A stretch of 64,000 bases of DNA from Enoplolaimus lenunculus (taxonomy: Eukaryota; Nematoda; Enoplea; Enoplida; Thoracostomopsidae): positions 1 to 64,000 of the forward strand of contig JASANG010002500.1 of the NCBI GenBank assembly GCA_030248215.1. The letters run 5' to 3'. Position numbers and translations under genes: made by a program. The notes below the pieces were generated by a model. The model saw only the letters and a program-made list of their open reading frames with translations. It searched no databases and was not told where the DNA came from. Below are positions 10,076 through 21,303 of the stretch, in pieces. Numbering within the stretch: the stretch's first letter is position 1; every line of letters begins with the position of its first letter.

Positions 10076-13000
10076 ACGAATAATGACGGCTTAATAATCA
10101 TACCTAGAGTGAATAATATACTGTGACAATGGTACGCCACTCCGTGTTCTGCGTAGAAAAGAATGTATACAGCGCGCGTTTCGTTTGTGTCCGTCCAATT
10201 CTCCGTTTATAAGAGCGTACATTTCGCTATTTCCAGTTTGAACTGCTGCAATAATCGCCACCGCCAAGTTGATCTGATTATATTCGTAAAGCATATATTT
10301 ACCTCGCGTTTCAAGTGGTATCTACTATATAAAAACAGGAAAGGCCGGGCAAAAAAACACAAGGCTCGCTTTTATATTTTGTAACACGGAAAACTATGTA
10401 AATTTGATTATTTTAGTCCTTAAGGTAATTATCGAGTCTTGATTGATGATATTGATATCTTGTGAAAATAGCTGTATACTGTATTCCATTCGTATTGTTA
10501 CCCCTTAGCCAACTGTACCCTTAGCAATCCAAAATAACTAAATATAATGGAATTTAGCTTACGCTCGTTGTAAGCAAATTTAAACTTTAACGCTAGCGTA
10601 CAGTACTTTCAAAACGCAGGCTTAATATTAAACATACGGTTTGGCACATGCATATTGATTAAATTGAAAGATGGAAGACAACTCGAGATATTTATACCTA
10701 ATTAAACGTACAACTGCTACAATATATAATCCGTGTTACATCTAGAGTAGATGATGCATGGTTCTACAAGAGTATGCAACTGGGTGCATTCTGCGTACAA
10801 TGAAATTACCCAGCATGCGTTGCATTTTTCCCTTACACCGTTATTTTTAAATGGAGTGTAAAACGTTGAAAGTAGACAAATACAATTCCGATACACAGTG
10901 GAAAGCATTCTCTGTTTGTATTCTCTATTGAAGTTTAGCAATTTTCTGTATGCAGTTGACCTCTGCCCTTTTAAATAGCGAGGGTTATGGACAAAACGCA
11001 ATCCGTGATGGTACTTTCATAGCCACGCGTATTTTAAATAAAACTTACTGTTATTTCTCACTAAAATCATTTTATTCAACTTTTATACAGGCGAATTTCT
11101 GACGAGTTTTGAGAAATGCTTACACATAAATGTTTTTTAATCATGCAATTTTATAACAATTGATAGTACTACTAAATTGTGAATATACATTGTTTGAATA
11201 AAGACGAATAAACGTAAAGCACCCACCGTTCACCAATAGTAAAATTGCGTATACAACTTAAGAAATTTCAGTTGAAAATTGACTCAAAGAACCGTGCCGC
11301 ACATAATGAACAGTTGTAGTTCATGTTAGTTTGCAGGTAAAAATTGACAGCAATCGACTGTTTTTTAAAATACTTATGGGCTATTTAGAACCTATGTTTT
11401 GTCGTTCGAAATAGTTGGAGTACATCCTGAATGATAGGTAAAGGTTGGGTTTGTAACCTAATGATATCTCAATGAAGGGAACTTTATATAAAAGCTCAAT
11501 CATTATGCATCAGTCACAGTAATTTAGCAGCGCCTTATTCGAAAGCAAGCGTTCAATCCCAAAGAACGACACAGGAAATATTTTGAAAGTTGCTGGATTC
11601 AAATGTTCTAAACGAGTATATATATTGATTACAAATAAGCAATACTGTCGAATTTGACTTTTAAATTGTCCTTCAACTACAGCATTTTAAATTCTCTAAA
11701 GCAGCAAACCAAATATCTCGTGTTTAGCTTAAATTAAGAATTAAAATTGTTCATAGCACAAGTTCGAGATAGCATCAAGCGTTTCTCTTAATTCTTCAAT
11801 ATTGTCTAGGACTATGCGTACATTTGTCCTGGAACGCATTGCTTCTGTACAACACATGAATGGGATGTTAGGAAACGTGAAACTGTCAGTAGTCTGCATC
11901 TCCGATAACGCCAAAAATTATAGCATTTTCCAAAACAAAAATGCTACATATATCTTCTTTTTTGTGTCTTATCATTGGTCTAAGCCAAAGACTTAATTTA
12001 GTCTAATTTTTTTTAGCTAAGGCTTAGGCTTAGGCTTAAGAATTTTGCTTATACTACTATTCCGCCCTTGTTCTCTACATTAGGTAGAATATATATGTAT
12101 GTATGCATAGATATATGATTGTAAATACACATGTATATGTATATATTATATATACATGTATATATAAAATCTAGCACTTTATGTTACAGACTACTGCTCG
12201 TAATAGGCTAGACTCTTGTTAAATCTGATCCAAAATGAGCACCTCAGTTTCTTATGATATTTATTACACTTTCCATCTTATACTCGGGTCACTCACTACA
12301 GAAACTATACATTCCATTTTTTACTAATTATAACAATTTTTGATTAATGCAATGGTTGAATATTTAAACATCACGCACTGTATTGTTTGTTTTTTAATTT
12401 TTTGTCGCACTTTTACTCGCAAACCGCTCTGTTTATAAGTTTGAATATGCTATGCAAACGTTACCTCACCATCATTGAGTTTATTTTGTTGTTTTTTTGT
12501 CAGCTTAGAAGGTACCCGAGCGTAAAAGTTTGTGTGAAAACACAGCAATGTGCACTGTAAAATTTTTCAATGGCGAGAGCATTGTATTGTTTAAACGAGC
12601 AACACCATTACAAAACCGAGTGACAAAATTTTGCATTCGCAAAGCTGCCTTTATAAACTCGATTTAGAGATATACCGCATAAACACGCAGCCAAAGGAGT
12701 TGGTTTATTTGGAAATGACGGCGGTCTTAGGTTATCTTGGGGTTAATTGCATTTTTTGACATGTCACATATTTTGTTTTGGCAAGACTTCTGTATTAAGT
12801 TTTAGCGTATATTTTGGTTTTTAGTCGTTGGCTGTAATTACGTATCATTTTTGTTGTGTTGCAAAATTATACAGTCACTCTTTGAACGTAAAGGTTGTTT
12901 TTGTTGAAGAAAATTAAAAATTTAAACAGTTTAAGTAGATTTTATAAGTATTAAGCAAAATCTGAATGCTTACTAGTCTTTATTATAATGAATGACCAGT

Positions 13001-13381
13001 GGCGGACACAATGGTCGGTAATTTTTGGTACTTGACTGTAAGCATCTATAATCGTCTTTGTATTTGCTGAAGCACATGCATATGTTTTGGAATTTTTCCA
13101 TTGTTTTATATAATTTTCGTATAACTTTTAACAAACTTGTATACAGCCGAAAGTGATAGAGTAGAGTACTTTAAATCGTATATTCTTTGTCAAATTTATA
13201 GCTGGTTCAGGCTTCTTCCAAACGTTGGCTTTTAGTTTCATACAAGCATGCATACCGCGAGAGTAGTCACGGCGTATAAACGCATACAACTAAAATATAA
13301 AAATAACATGTGAACCTTTATCAACTTAAACTTTACAGTTAATTGGTGTGAAAATTCAACTTTTATTCAAGCCATTAAATT
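10076..13381. other. Spacer between the nAChR and costars genes
   Basis: I see no convincing gene. Small open frames at 10091-10384 and 10717-11001 have no recognisable domain. These two stretches share ctagagt and ttctgcgta-type words in the same order, possibly a weak duplication. A truncated TTAGGC-family MITE lies at about 11985-12083, ending ttccgcccttgttctctaca, followed by a TA/GTAT-rich low-complexity stretch to about 12175. The remainder is AT-rich and unrecognised. The costars promoter should lie at the right end, but no defined element is visible. Confidence 0.5.
11985..12083. mobile_element. TTAGGC-family MITE, truncated copy
   Basis: Only the right part remains: aaggcttaggcttaggctta, agaattttgcttatactact and the end ttccgcccttgttctctaca. 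A similar right-end fragment lies at about 2110-2187 in an nAChR intron (ggcttaggcttacggttagg, then ccgttacgccc). Confidence 0.6.
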
Positions 13382-15773
13382 ATGGCAATGAAAGAACTGA
13401 AATCACGAAAATATCAAACCCGGCCAGTATTAAATGTATACGAACACAAATCGCTGAAAGATCGTATTTCTGTGTTTAATCAACGGGCCGAAGAAACTGC
13501 AACTAAACTGGCAAAAAATCCTTTTTCGGATACGTACGAATTACAAAAGTACGAAAAGTCTCAAGATGGTATTTACGGCCGACCTGAAGAAGGCACTTTG
13601 ACCAAAGCGCGTGGAATTCGAGCTGGTAAGCGTGCACACTGCTAAAAATGGTGAGTCAAATTGACTCTCTACGATATAGGCTCTACGGGCATACACACAA
13701 CCTGAGTCAAATTCGACTCCGCCAAAGTCAAATTCGCTTCACGAAGTTGCACGTTTGACTCTGGCGGCGTTAAATGTGACGCAGTTTGTGTAGTCTCGTA
13801 GAGCCTATTTCGGAGACAGTCTATTTGACTCACCATTTTTTTGCAGTGAACATGAAGTTTAAGTCCGCTTTCGCAACAAAAACAGCAAGCGGCAGCGCGC
13901 ACTAGAAACAAATTCGCCATGTTTGCATCCTCTGCCATTAAAACTGTTGCACGTTGGAAAATTTTAGTGTCAATCTCATATCTAAATTTCACATTTTTAG
14001 TGAAATTTACCGCATGGCTTTTTTGCGGCTTTTTAAATTTGTTTTGCAGGCCATGAAATAGAGTTGTTGATGAACCTTTCTATAAAATAGTTTGAAACCA
14101 AGCTTAATAATACGCATCATAGACAATGAGAGCAATTCTACTTTGGATATTCCAAAAAATTTCATCAACATTTTCACAATTTTGATTAACTAGCAATTTT
14201 TTAATATTGAAGTCAACTTGGTTATGAATTTAAAAGACAGTTGCGGTATTCAGGAAGTCATGTTCACGGAGAAATATTGGAATTGTGTGAAATAATTGGT
14301 ATGATTGGCGCAATTCGACCCGATGGTGTGACGATTGTAAAATTTGGCAAACTTTTTCAAACATATACAAGAATATCAGATAAAGTATGCTAATGTGTTG
14401 GTTTTAGATTTCTGTTTAGTGTTAAACGTGTTCTGTGTTGACGCCTACAGGTAAAAAACGGAAAAACAGAAAAACAAGTATTCCTGCGTCAATGAATGCA
14501 GAAAAACTTATTTTGGATGCGGGTCCAAAAATTTTGCCACCCTAGAAATTGTTCAACCATGGTTGCGAGTGATTGAAAACACGCTAGCCCACGTCGTAAT
14601 TCTTTTTTTCTACAAATGGACGCCTTGTGATTCGCTGCTACCTCAGTGACATACCCAATACGACTAGCTGATGCAAATATCTAATCCAACAAGTATTACA
14701 AATTTTTATAAATCAGCGTCTCTGACAACTAAACAAAACACATACCTGATGGAAAACGTGAGAAAAGTGAATTTGTTAAACTTATTCGTGACAGTTTGCC
14801 GCGGTTACGCAAGGTATTTGCTAAAATTAATATATGCGTTTACAAGAGGTTTTTGAGTTTTTTTAATTTTTCCACGCGTTGGGAAAAACGGCAAACCCAC
14901 AAATATGGTTTTCATGGTGCCCAGCCCGGGTTTAAAATAGTGCAATAAGCTATTGAGTTTAACCCTTTCACTCATAGAGTATACTATGACCAAATAAATA
15001 CAATATAACGACCAATGCACACACTGTGAGCAGTCTTTAACATTTATAACATATATGCGCAGTGCAAAATCTGCACAAGACGTGATAGCCCCTTCGGGCT
15101 CGAGCGTCATGCTCCTATAGCTCAGTGATCATCGTAAACGCCTCCCATCCGTGAGACTGGGGATCGAATCTCACCTTGAAATTACATCTCATGTGAAATA
15201 GCAAATATTCATGTGAGAAAGTTTTAATATATAAGTACAAAATTTACTGCAGAACAAGCTATCGAAATGTTTAAATGATATATTTTAATAAATAATGTAA
15301 ATACGGGTTTTCAGGTAGTCGGCATGTTGCTGCGAGCGCGTAAATATGGTTTGGTGGAGTTTGAAGGAGAAATGCTGTATCAACGGCGAGACGAAAACGT
15401 GATTATTTCAATGCCTAAACCGTACTCAGAAATTCGTCGCACATTTGTTTACTCAGGTGATCCGGCAAATTTAGGCAGAATTGTGCCAAAGGACGATGAT
15501 CCGGTTGCTACTTCGAGCAGCCCATCAGGAGAGCTTGACAAAACCAGTAATCGATTGGAAACACCAAAAACTTCAAAAGGCGAAACCGAAAATAAACAAG
15601 ATCGAACTACAGCTGATACTCAAATCCAATCGGCGACATCATTATCCGGTAGTGTGAAAGCGTTAAAATCAAAAACTGACGTTATGGAAAACGAAGTAAA
15701 CGACAATTGCTCCGAAAATACAAACGATACAGTGACGCGAAGTGACACCAATGACGGACCTGAGATTGATTGA
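13382..15773 (+). CDS. ABRA-like: Costars-domain protein, ABRA (actin-binding Rho-activating) family
   Basis: Exons 13382-13625, 14254-14384 and 15315-15773 join in phase to 277 codons. An in-frame TAA lies two codons before the ATG at 13382, which fixes this start. Residues 1-80 contain an ABRA-like segment (KNPFSDTYE, then YGRPEEGTLTKARG). Exons 2 and 3 form the costars domain: HVHGEILELCEIIG, VTIVKFGKLFQTYTRISDK, VVGMLLRARKYGLVEFEG and EMLYQRRDENVIIS. In the family this domain binds actin, and ABRA promotes Rho/SRF signalling; cellular role here is inferred. After the domain there is a 115-residue tail rich in Ser, Thr, Asp and Glu that vertebrate ABRA, which stops at the domain, lacks. 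A candidate AATAAA lies at 16462. Confidence 0.92.
13637..13848. mobile_element. CACTGC foldback MITE, copy 1
   Basis: It starts CACTGCTAAAAATGGTGAGT and ends ACTCACCATTTTTTTGCAGTG, i.e. inverted termini. The interior is near-palindromic, with GACTC/GAGTC motifs (gagtcaaattcgactccgcc; tttgactctggcgg) and matching arms ctctacgatataggctctac / gtagagcctatttcgg. It starts only 11 bases after the donor of costars exon 1. Relatives are at 36748 and 56633. Non-coding; open frames here are side effects. Confidence 0.8.
14958..15228 (+). mobile_element. MITE carrying a tRNA-Gly-like sequence, copy 2
   Basis: It begins TTTAACCCTTTCACTCA and ends ATGTGAGAAAGTTTTAA, matching the inverted termini of the copy at 493-764. 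The tRNA-like block is at 15111-15175: GCTCCTATAGCTCAGTGATC, GCCTCCCAT, then GGGGATCGAATCTC. The left flank shared with copy 1 includes tgcacaagacgtgatagcc and cgagcgtcatgctcc. It lies in the second intron of the costars gene. A partial third relative (cattgcgcagtgtttaacga) is visible near 15982-16045. Confidence 0.68.
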
Positions 15774-16669
15774 TGATAGTGCGTCTTAAAACTATTTTCA
15801 AACAAACAAAGCCGCAAAGCAACGAAGAAAATATAACAAACCGTCAGTCGTGTCATCAACTGCTGCAACATTCAACGATATGATGCGCACTCGAGTTGTA
15901 CTCATTTTTGTTAATTTACTTGTATATAAAGTAGGTTGGACGATCACCTAATTGCAGCAGCGCATATATGCAAAAACACACATTGCGCAGTGTTTAACGA
16001 TTGCTGCACATGTATGCAGTAAAAATGTGGCAAAAGATGTGATTAGTGAGTTGTTGTTGATGAAGGTCTCTCTGCCCCAGAATACTGGTGGTTTGTTGAA
16101 CCGCAGCTTGAAATTAGATTTGATATGAAGCTAAAAATATCCATGCGTGAAATGGTTTTGAAGACATATGTGACCGAATTCGGGCGTTACAGCAGTTTAT
16201 GAAAAATTTTGTAATATGTGAATAACGCTATTCATATGGTTGGATCACGTTCAACTGTTTCTATACAACTTTGGGTACAAGGTTAAATTTTATGCACTAA
16301 AATGTCTATAAAACCTGATAAAAATGCATTAAAAATTAAAAAATCTGACGTAGTGAAAACTATAAAAGGAAGTACAGATGCTTATTCGTTGGCCAAGTGC
16401 AATTTATATCATCTTGTTAACCATTTAACTTGTCGTGTATAGGACAGATAAATCCTGTGAGAATAAAGAAAACAGCAAACACCGTACGTAGGGTTCAGAG
16501 CAAGTGCTGCAATACAAAACATAACACACATTTTTTAAAGTTAATAATGTTTTACAAAAGAAACAGTTCGTTTCGGGAATCAATATTTTCCAATTTCTCT
16601 TGTAAGTAATATATTCGGTTGTGTTCATAATGGCTAGCAAAACTTTAGGTCAGAACTTTATTTAATCAG

Positions 16670-16824
16670 ACCGATGTATAGAACACGACCACAACGTATT
16701 CTTGCGGGACTGTAACAGAGTATAAGCTTACGCATTTAGACTAACTTTTTTGCTTAAGCTAAGGCTTAGGCTTAGGCTTAGGAATATGCTTACTACTGTT
16801 CCAACCAGTTTCTACACAAGAGCC
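16670..16824. mobile_element. TTAGGC-family MITE, degraded copy
   Basis: It begins ccgatgtatagaacacgacc and ends ccagtttctacacaagagcc, which loosely match the family's inverted ends. The core is aaggcttaggcttaggctta followed by ggaatatgcttactactgtt, the same phrase found in the copies at 34519 and 42091. Confidence 0.6.
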
Positions 16825-17449
16825 GACATTCCAATGGCTACAAGTAACAGAAATAATGACCTTATTTAGGCAAACAAACGCACCGGTCTTTAGAAAAGTC
16901 ACATGTACATTTACAGAATTGTAAAAGGTAAAAATGAAAGATGAAAATTTTTGGCACCAGCAAAAATTCAATGTTTTCGACTAACTTTTAGCAAAAAATT
17001 AATATTTGTTCAAGGACCTCTCGTCCCCATAGCCAAACGCCTGCTAAACATGTTTACCTGTGATGGTTGTAAAAACAGTATCATTGTTGAAGTGAAAACT
17101 GTTGTTATGTGCAGGCTATTCATATAGAGATGCGAATGTTTTGTTGTTTCAGCGAACTCTACCACCATCACTGGTATTTGTTTTATCTATCTACTTGTTT
17201 TCATGTTATGTAGCTTTAAATCAGTTTATAGAAGTAGACGAAAAGAAAAAATTTGAGCTTCTACTCAGATCAGAAGTTTTATACGAGCAGAGTATAATCG
17301 GATAGTGTTAAAATATAACGGAAACGGATGATGTTCAAAACACGGAAATCGACAACTGAAATTATAATATATTAAGGTTTCAAAAATGTTTTATTATGCC
17401 AACACGATTGAGGTGCGATTTACGACTTTCTAAACTTGTAAAAAATTTT

Positions 17450-19269
17450 GCGGGGTTCACGTTATAACTGGGGCAGTCGGGTCACGTTTTGTGACATGTT
17501 GATTCGACAGCAACATAAATTTTTGTTACCTTCATATGATACTGACAGGCAAAAGTCTATTATATATGTGATATTGCTATACAAAGCACGGGTACTCAGG
17601 TTATCTCAACATACAAGGCTTGGAATGTTCACGGGACATAATCAGACATATTGTTGAATATCATATGATATTCCAAATCAACAGCTTATATGATATTAAA
17701 CAAGACGGATTTGGAGTATCATATAATATTCTATTATGTAGTTTAAGACACATCATAAGACAATCTGCTAAAATTTGAATATTCCCGCACAAATTTTAAT
17801 TTTCCTGACAAAATTTGAATTTTTCCGCCAAATTTTGAATGTTCGCGCCAAAACTTAAATATCGCGCCAAAATTTGAATTTCCCATAAGATTTGAAGTTC
17901 CATCCGAAATTTGACTTTTCCTGCCAAACATAATTTTCCCGCCATAATTTAAATTTTCCGCCGTAATTGTCTCGTAATGTCGCTCACACGTTACCATACG
18001 TGCATCCGCACATCCATTGTCTCGCTATACTGTTTTAAAAATGCTTTCTATACTGTTATTGCGTAACTGTGTGCGGGAATTTTATCTCTAAACAAAAAAT
18101 ATCCGCATAGAGTTTATTGCATTGGTGATCATTTTGTATACTGTTTGCGCATTATGTTAATATTAAATATAGAGTTGCGTGAACTGTCGGACTTTGTCGT
18201 TGCAGTCTAAAAGGTGGCGCCGGAACGCGCTAAATAAGATAATTAATTTATGCGTCATCCACTTTATCCTGTGCCCGCTGTGTGGAAATTTGCAACGCCA
18301 TTTTCCAACTACGGTTTTTAAAAATCATAGTAGTTGGAAATTGGGAAACTCAAAATTGCGCGTGTGGTAAATTGAGTTATTTTAAAAACCGTATATGGAA
18401 ATTGTTTAAGTATTTAGATTTCAATTTCCCACTACGTGTTTTTCAGATTACGGCAGTGTCCAAAAGTCACCAACACTTGAATTTTCCCGCCAAAATTTGA
18501 ATTTCCCGTTAAATTTGAATTTTCCCACCAAAAATTAAAATTTTCTGCCAAAATTTGAATTTTGCCGCCTAAATTTGAATTAGCCGCCAAATTTGAATTT
18601 TCCCGCCAAATTTTAATTTCCCACCAAAATTTGAAATTTTCCCGCCAAAATTTGAATTTTCCGCTAAAATTTGAGTTTTCCCGCCAAAATTAGAATTTCC
18701 CGCAAAACTTGCATTTTTACACCTAAATTTGTATTTTTACACCAAAATTTGAATTTGCCGCCAAAAGTTAAATTTTCCCGTCTAAATTTGAATTTGCCTG
18801 CAAAATTTGAATTTTGCCGCCAAAATTTGAATTTCCCGCCAAAATTTGAATTTTCCCGACAAAGTTTGAATTTCCACGCTATTGTGTCCCAAACGTTTCT
18901 ATCATTTAAAAATATTGTCCACTACGCTGTTTTTCAAACATTTCAAAGACCTAGACAGTGTGAGCGCACGTATGGTAACGTGTGAGTGACATAATATATG
19001 ATACCAATGGTACATGTCTGTTAATATAATATGATATTCCAAACCTGTAGTTTGACTCCAGTAGACATTTTCAAAATGATCATATGAATTGACAGACAAC
19101 GTAGGGAGTATCATATGATATTGTAAGACAAAACGTGACAAATACGTGATAGCAGACAACCACTGTTTTTGGAATATCATGTTGGGTAACATCGCAGGCA
19201 AAATGTTACCCAATATATACAACGTGACAAAACGTGACCCAGCTGTCCCATTTATAACGTGAACCCCGC
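17450..19269. mobile_element. Foldback DNA element with long terminal inverted repeats
   Basis: The left end is GCGGGGTTCACGTTATAACT, continuing ggggcagtcgggtcacgttt; the right end, inverted, is GCGGGGTTCACGTTATAAAT, continuing gggacagctgggtcacgttt. A second inverted pair lies inside: ctcacacgttaccatacgtg near 17975 and cacgtatggtaacgtgtgag near 18967. Between these are two blocks of a short minisatellite and a central imperfect hairpin (ttttccaactacggttttta; ttttaaaaaccgtatatgg). No transposase frame is present. The target duplication is unclear. It is about 1.82 kb and structurally complete at both ends. Confidence 0.75.
18476..18880. repeat. Minisatellite (TTTTCCCGCCAAAATTTGAA-type unit)
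   Basis: About twenty diverged copies of a unit of roughly 18-21 bases alternate GAATTT, TCCCGCC and AAAATTT. A shorter block of the same unit in the same orientation lies at about 17765-17962. Both are inside the foldback element. Units vary in sequence and length (cccgccaaa, ccgctaaa, cctgcaaa), so this is an old array. Because a spacer-free unit dominates, it is not a CRISPR. Confidence 0.8.
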
Positions 19270-20438
19270 GTTAGGTGAATTTCGTAATTATCAAACAATT
19301 GCCGCACATCCGTAACGAAAAATTGTGAGAAATATACGTGATTTATAACTAATTTTAGGCACACAAATATGCAGAAATTCATGTGTTTCTATAAAACGAA
19401 AACGGAAACGGACACCGATTTTTATCGGAAACGGATATCCGGTTCACACCTTCCAATACAAGGCATGTCTCTGGTTAATTTCACAGCCACGGAGCATGTT
19501 TGTGTCTTTGAAGACGGTACAGGTAAGTATTTCTTCGCTAAACTGCAAGTTGTTGTACGCACCTGCAGACTTGCATCATCTTCAAAAGTTTAGTGTTTTA
19601 AAAATTTAGCGCTATATGTGACCAAACGTATTCGAGGTTATCCAGTTGTCAGAAACACTTTCAGTTTTATGTTTTTGAGAACGTACTGAAGTAACATTTG
19701 TTTTTTTCTACTCAAGTATATTTGGTGATATTTGTCACTTATCACCAGTTTTCTGAAAAGTCTTGTAAGTCCGAGACATAGCGTACTTTTACCTTTACAT
19801 TTGTCTCCTTTTATTCTAATTTTGAGATAGTCGGTTGCAGAAAAATGTCTGTTTGATAACCTATCGTTAACTGTTGTACGGATTGCATATGCATTGGAAA
19901 TTATGGTGCCAAAGGAAATTACATAACTAGTGTCTGCGATTTGCAAATTATTTTTTCTCGGTCAAGTTCTGAATTTATACATAGATCAAACAAACTGGAT
20001 CTTTTTAGAAGTTTTTCGTAAACGGAAAATGTCGTCCACGCCGGGACCTAAACCCCGAAGTCGGGATCGTGGCCAGGTTCGGTTGCAGATGGAATACCTA
20101 ATTGGAGGGCGTAACATGTTCGAATTTGGCGCGGCCTAAACTTTTTGCAAAACTTCTAAATAGCTTCGTTCAGACCGCATGATTCTAGGCTTAGCGTTAA
20201 TTAATACGAAAGTATGCTGATATATATACTGTTACGCCCGAGAAGTAACTCTGGTCATCTATATCATGTTTTCCAGCGTTATTGTAACCCAATAAAGATC
20301 GTGAACGTGCACGGGTTACAAATGATGGTTTCTATTTTTTGAAGCTTTTAAGAAAACATTATTCAAATTAAAATACAAGAGCAGGAGCCGAATTTGATGT
20401 TTTGCCTGAGCTGGAGCCAGAAGTCCGGTTGCATCCTG

Positions 20439-20910
20439 GGGCACTTTTGTCGAAGCCTGTGCCGCCTATATAACGCACTAACACTAACATTTAGCAAATT
20501 AAATTTTGGATACATAACTAGGACTGATAATACTCCGTACGCACAAACTTTCTAGCCGCAGTCGCTCATTGGAAGTCTGTGGCAGAAGGCTGATGGCAAA
20601 TGCTTCGACAAGTTTAATCAAATTTAAGGATCATGGCAAATCCACCATTTTGCCCTTCTTAGGCTTAGGCTTAGGCTTCTTTTTTTAAAACTTGGAGGGT
20701 GGCACAGGCTTCGACAAAAGTGCTTATTAGGGCACTGTTGTCGAAGCCTGTCCCATCAACCTTATGCCACAGACCCCCAATGAGCGACTGCGGCTTGAAA
20801 GTTTGTGCGTACGAAGTATTATCAATCCTAGTTATGTAGGCAAAATTTGATTTGCTAAATGTTAGTGGTTAGTGCGATATATAGGTGGCACAGGCTTGGA
20901 CAAATGTTCC
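20439..20910. mobile_element. Long palindromic MITE with GGCACTTTTGTCGAAGCC ends
   Basis: Arms of about 155-165 bases at 20439-20592 and about 20750-20910 are inverted copies: ggcacttttgtcgaagcctg / caggcttggacaaatgttcc, catttagcaaattaaatttt / aaaatttgatttgctaaatg, gtacgcacaaactttc / gaaagtttgtgcgtac, and gcagtcgctcattgg / ccaatgagcgactgc. The spacer contains further copies of the end motif and a TTAGGC run at 20658-20678. The left edge abuts a fragment of a CAGGATGCAACCGGA hAT-like element. No coding capacity. Confidence 0.75.
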
Positions 20911-21303
20911 ATTTTTTGTTCCAGTACACGTACCCATGTGTGATATTATATTCCTTAATTTACATATATATTTACCGTGCACATATACCCACATAGCAAA
21001 GGTTTAAAAAGCCAAACATTTCTCCGAATTACCGATAACAGTAGCTTGAATTAGGAATTCCATCCCATTCCTGATAGTAAACGAGCAGTTTTGTATAATA
21101 TTAATTGCTATTATACTGACAATTTAATTATATACGTATATAATAAGACTCGGAGTATTGATATCAAATTATCATTGGTTCTATATATTTGTTCATGTAC
21201 ATCTACTCTTTGAATGACGGTTTAGCCAAGGCAAACTGCAATTTGCTTTATACCTATTGAACTTGAAAACACAGAGGTTGGTGAGCCAAAATGATCCATG
21301 TTT

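Larger units (their letters stand above)
17303..19453. mobile_element. hAT-like CCGGAT MITE interrupted by a foldback element
   Basis: The outer parts (17303-17449 and 19270-19453) together match the 335-base element at 35974-36308 read on the other strand. Shared words in order: taacggaaacggat, ggtttcaaaaa, caattgaggcg/cgattgaggtgcg, then caaacaattgc, acgtgatttataacta, aacggacaccgatttt and ggaaacggatatccggtt. The block is split by the foldback element at 17450-19269, which therefore arrived later. Confidence 0.75.
15774..21303. other. Spacer between costars and EXT2 genes
   Basis: The left part (15774-16660) shows no gene; a fragment of the tRNA-bearing MITE lies near 15982-16045. A TTAGGC-family MITE is at about 16670-16824 (core cttaggcttaggcttaggaa). 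An open frame of 67 codons at 17102-17305 follows a good acceptor (gttatgtgcag) and has a hydrophobic stretch, but I cannot link it to any gene. Then follow the nested elements at 17303-19453, a stretch with nothing recognised (19454-20395), and a palindrome at 20439-20910. The EXT2 promoter should lie upstream of 21304 but is not recognisable. Confidence 0.5.

Noticed and set aside
10091-11001. Two minus-strand open frames as a small gene or duplicated gene
   Set aside because: Similarity between the two is weak and there is no start, splice or domain evidence.
13669-13992. Minus-strand open frame of 107 codons
   Set aside because: It runs across the CACTGC MITE and adjacent intron of the costars gene; repeated GACTC motifs explain the open frame.
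15111-15175. Functional tRNA-Gly gene
   Set aside because: Acceptor ends do not pair, the T arm is degenerate, and the block sits in a repeated element; it is tRNA-like only.
17102-17305. Open frame with a hydrophobic segment after an acceptor-like AG
   Set aside because: No partner exon or family match; its 3' end runs into the edge of a MITE, so chance is likely.
18476-18880. Possible CRISPR-like array
   Set aside because: Units are contiguous and diverged without unique spacers, in an animal genome; it is a minisatellite.
18671-18985. Open frame of 104 codons with a repeated hydrophobic/aromatic pattern
   Set aside because: It translates the minisatellite; unit lengths vary and the frame is not conserved between blocks.
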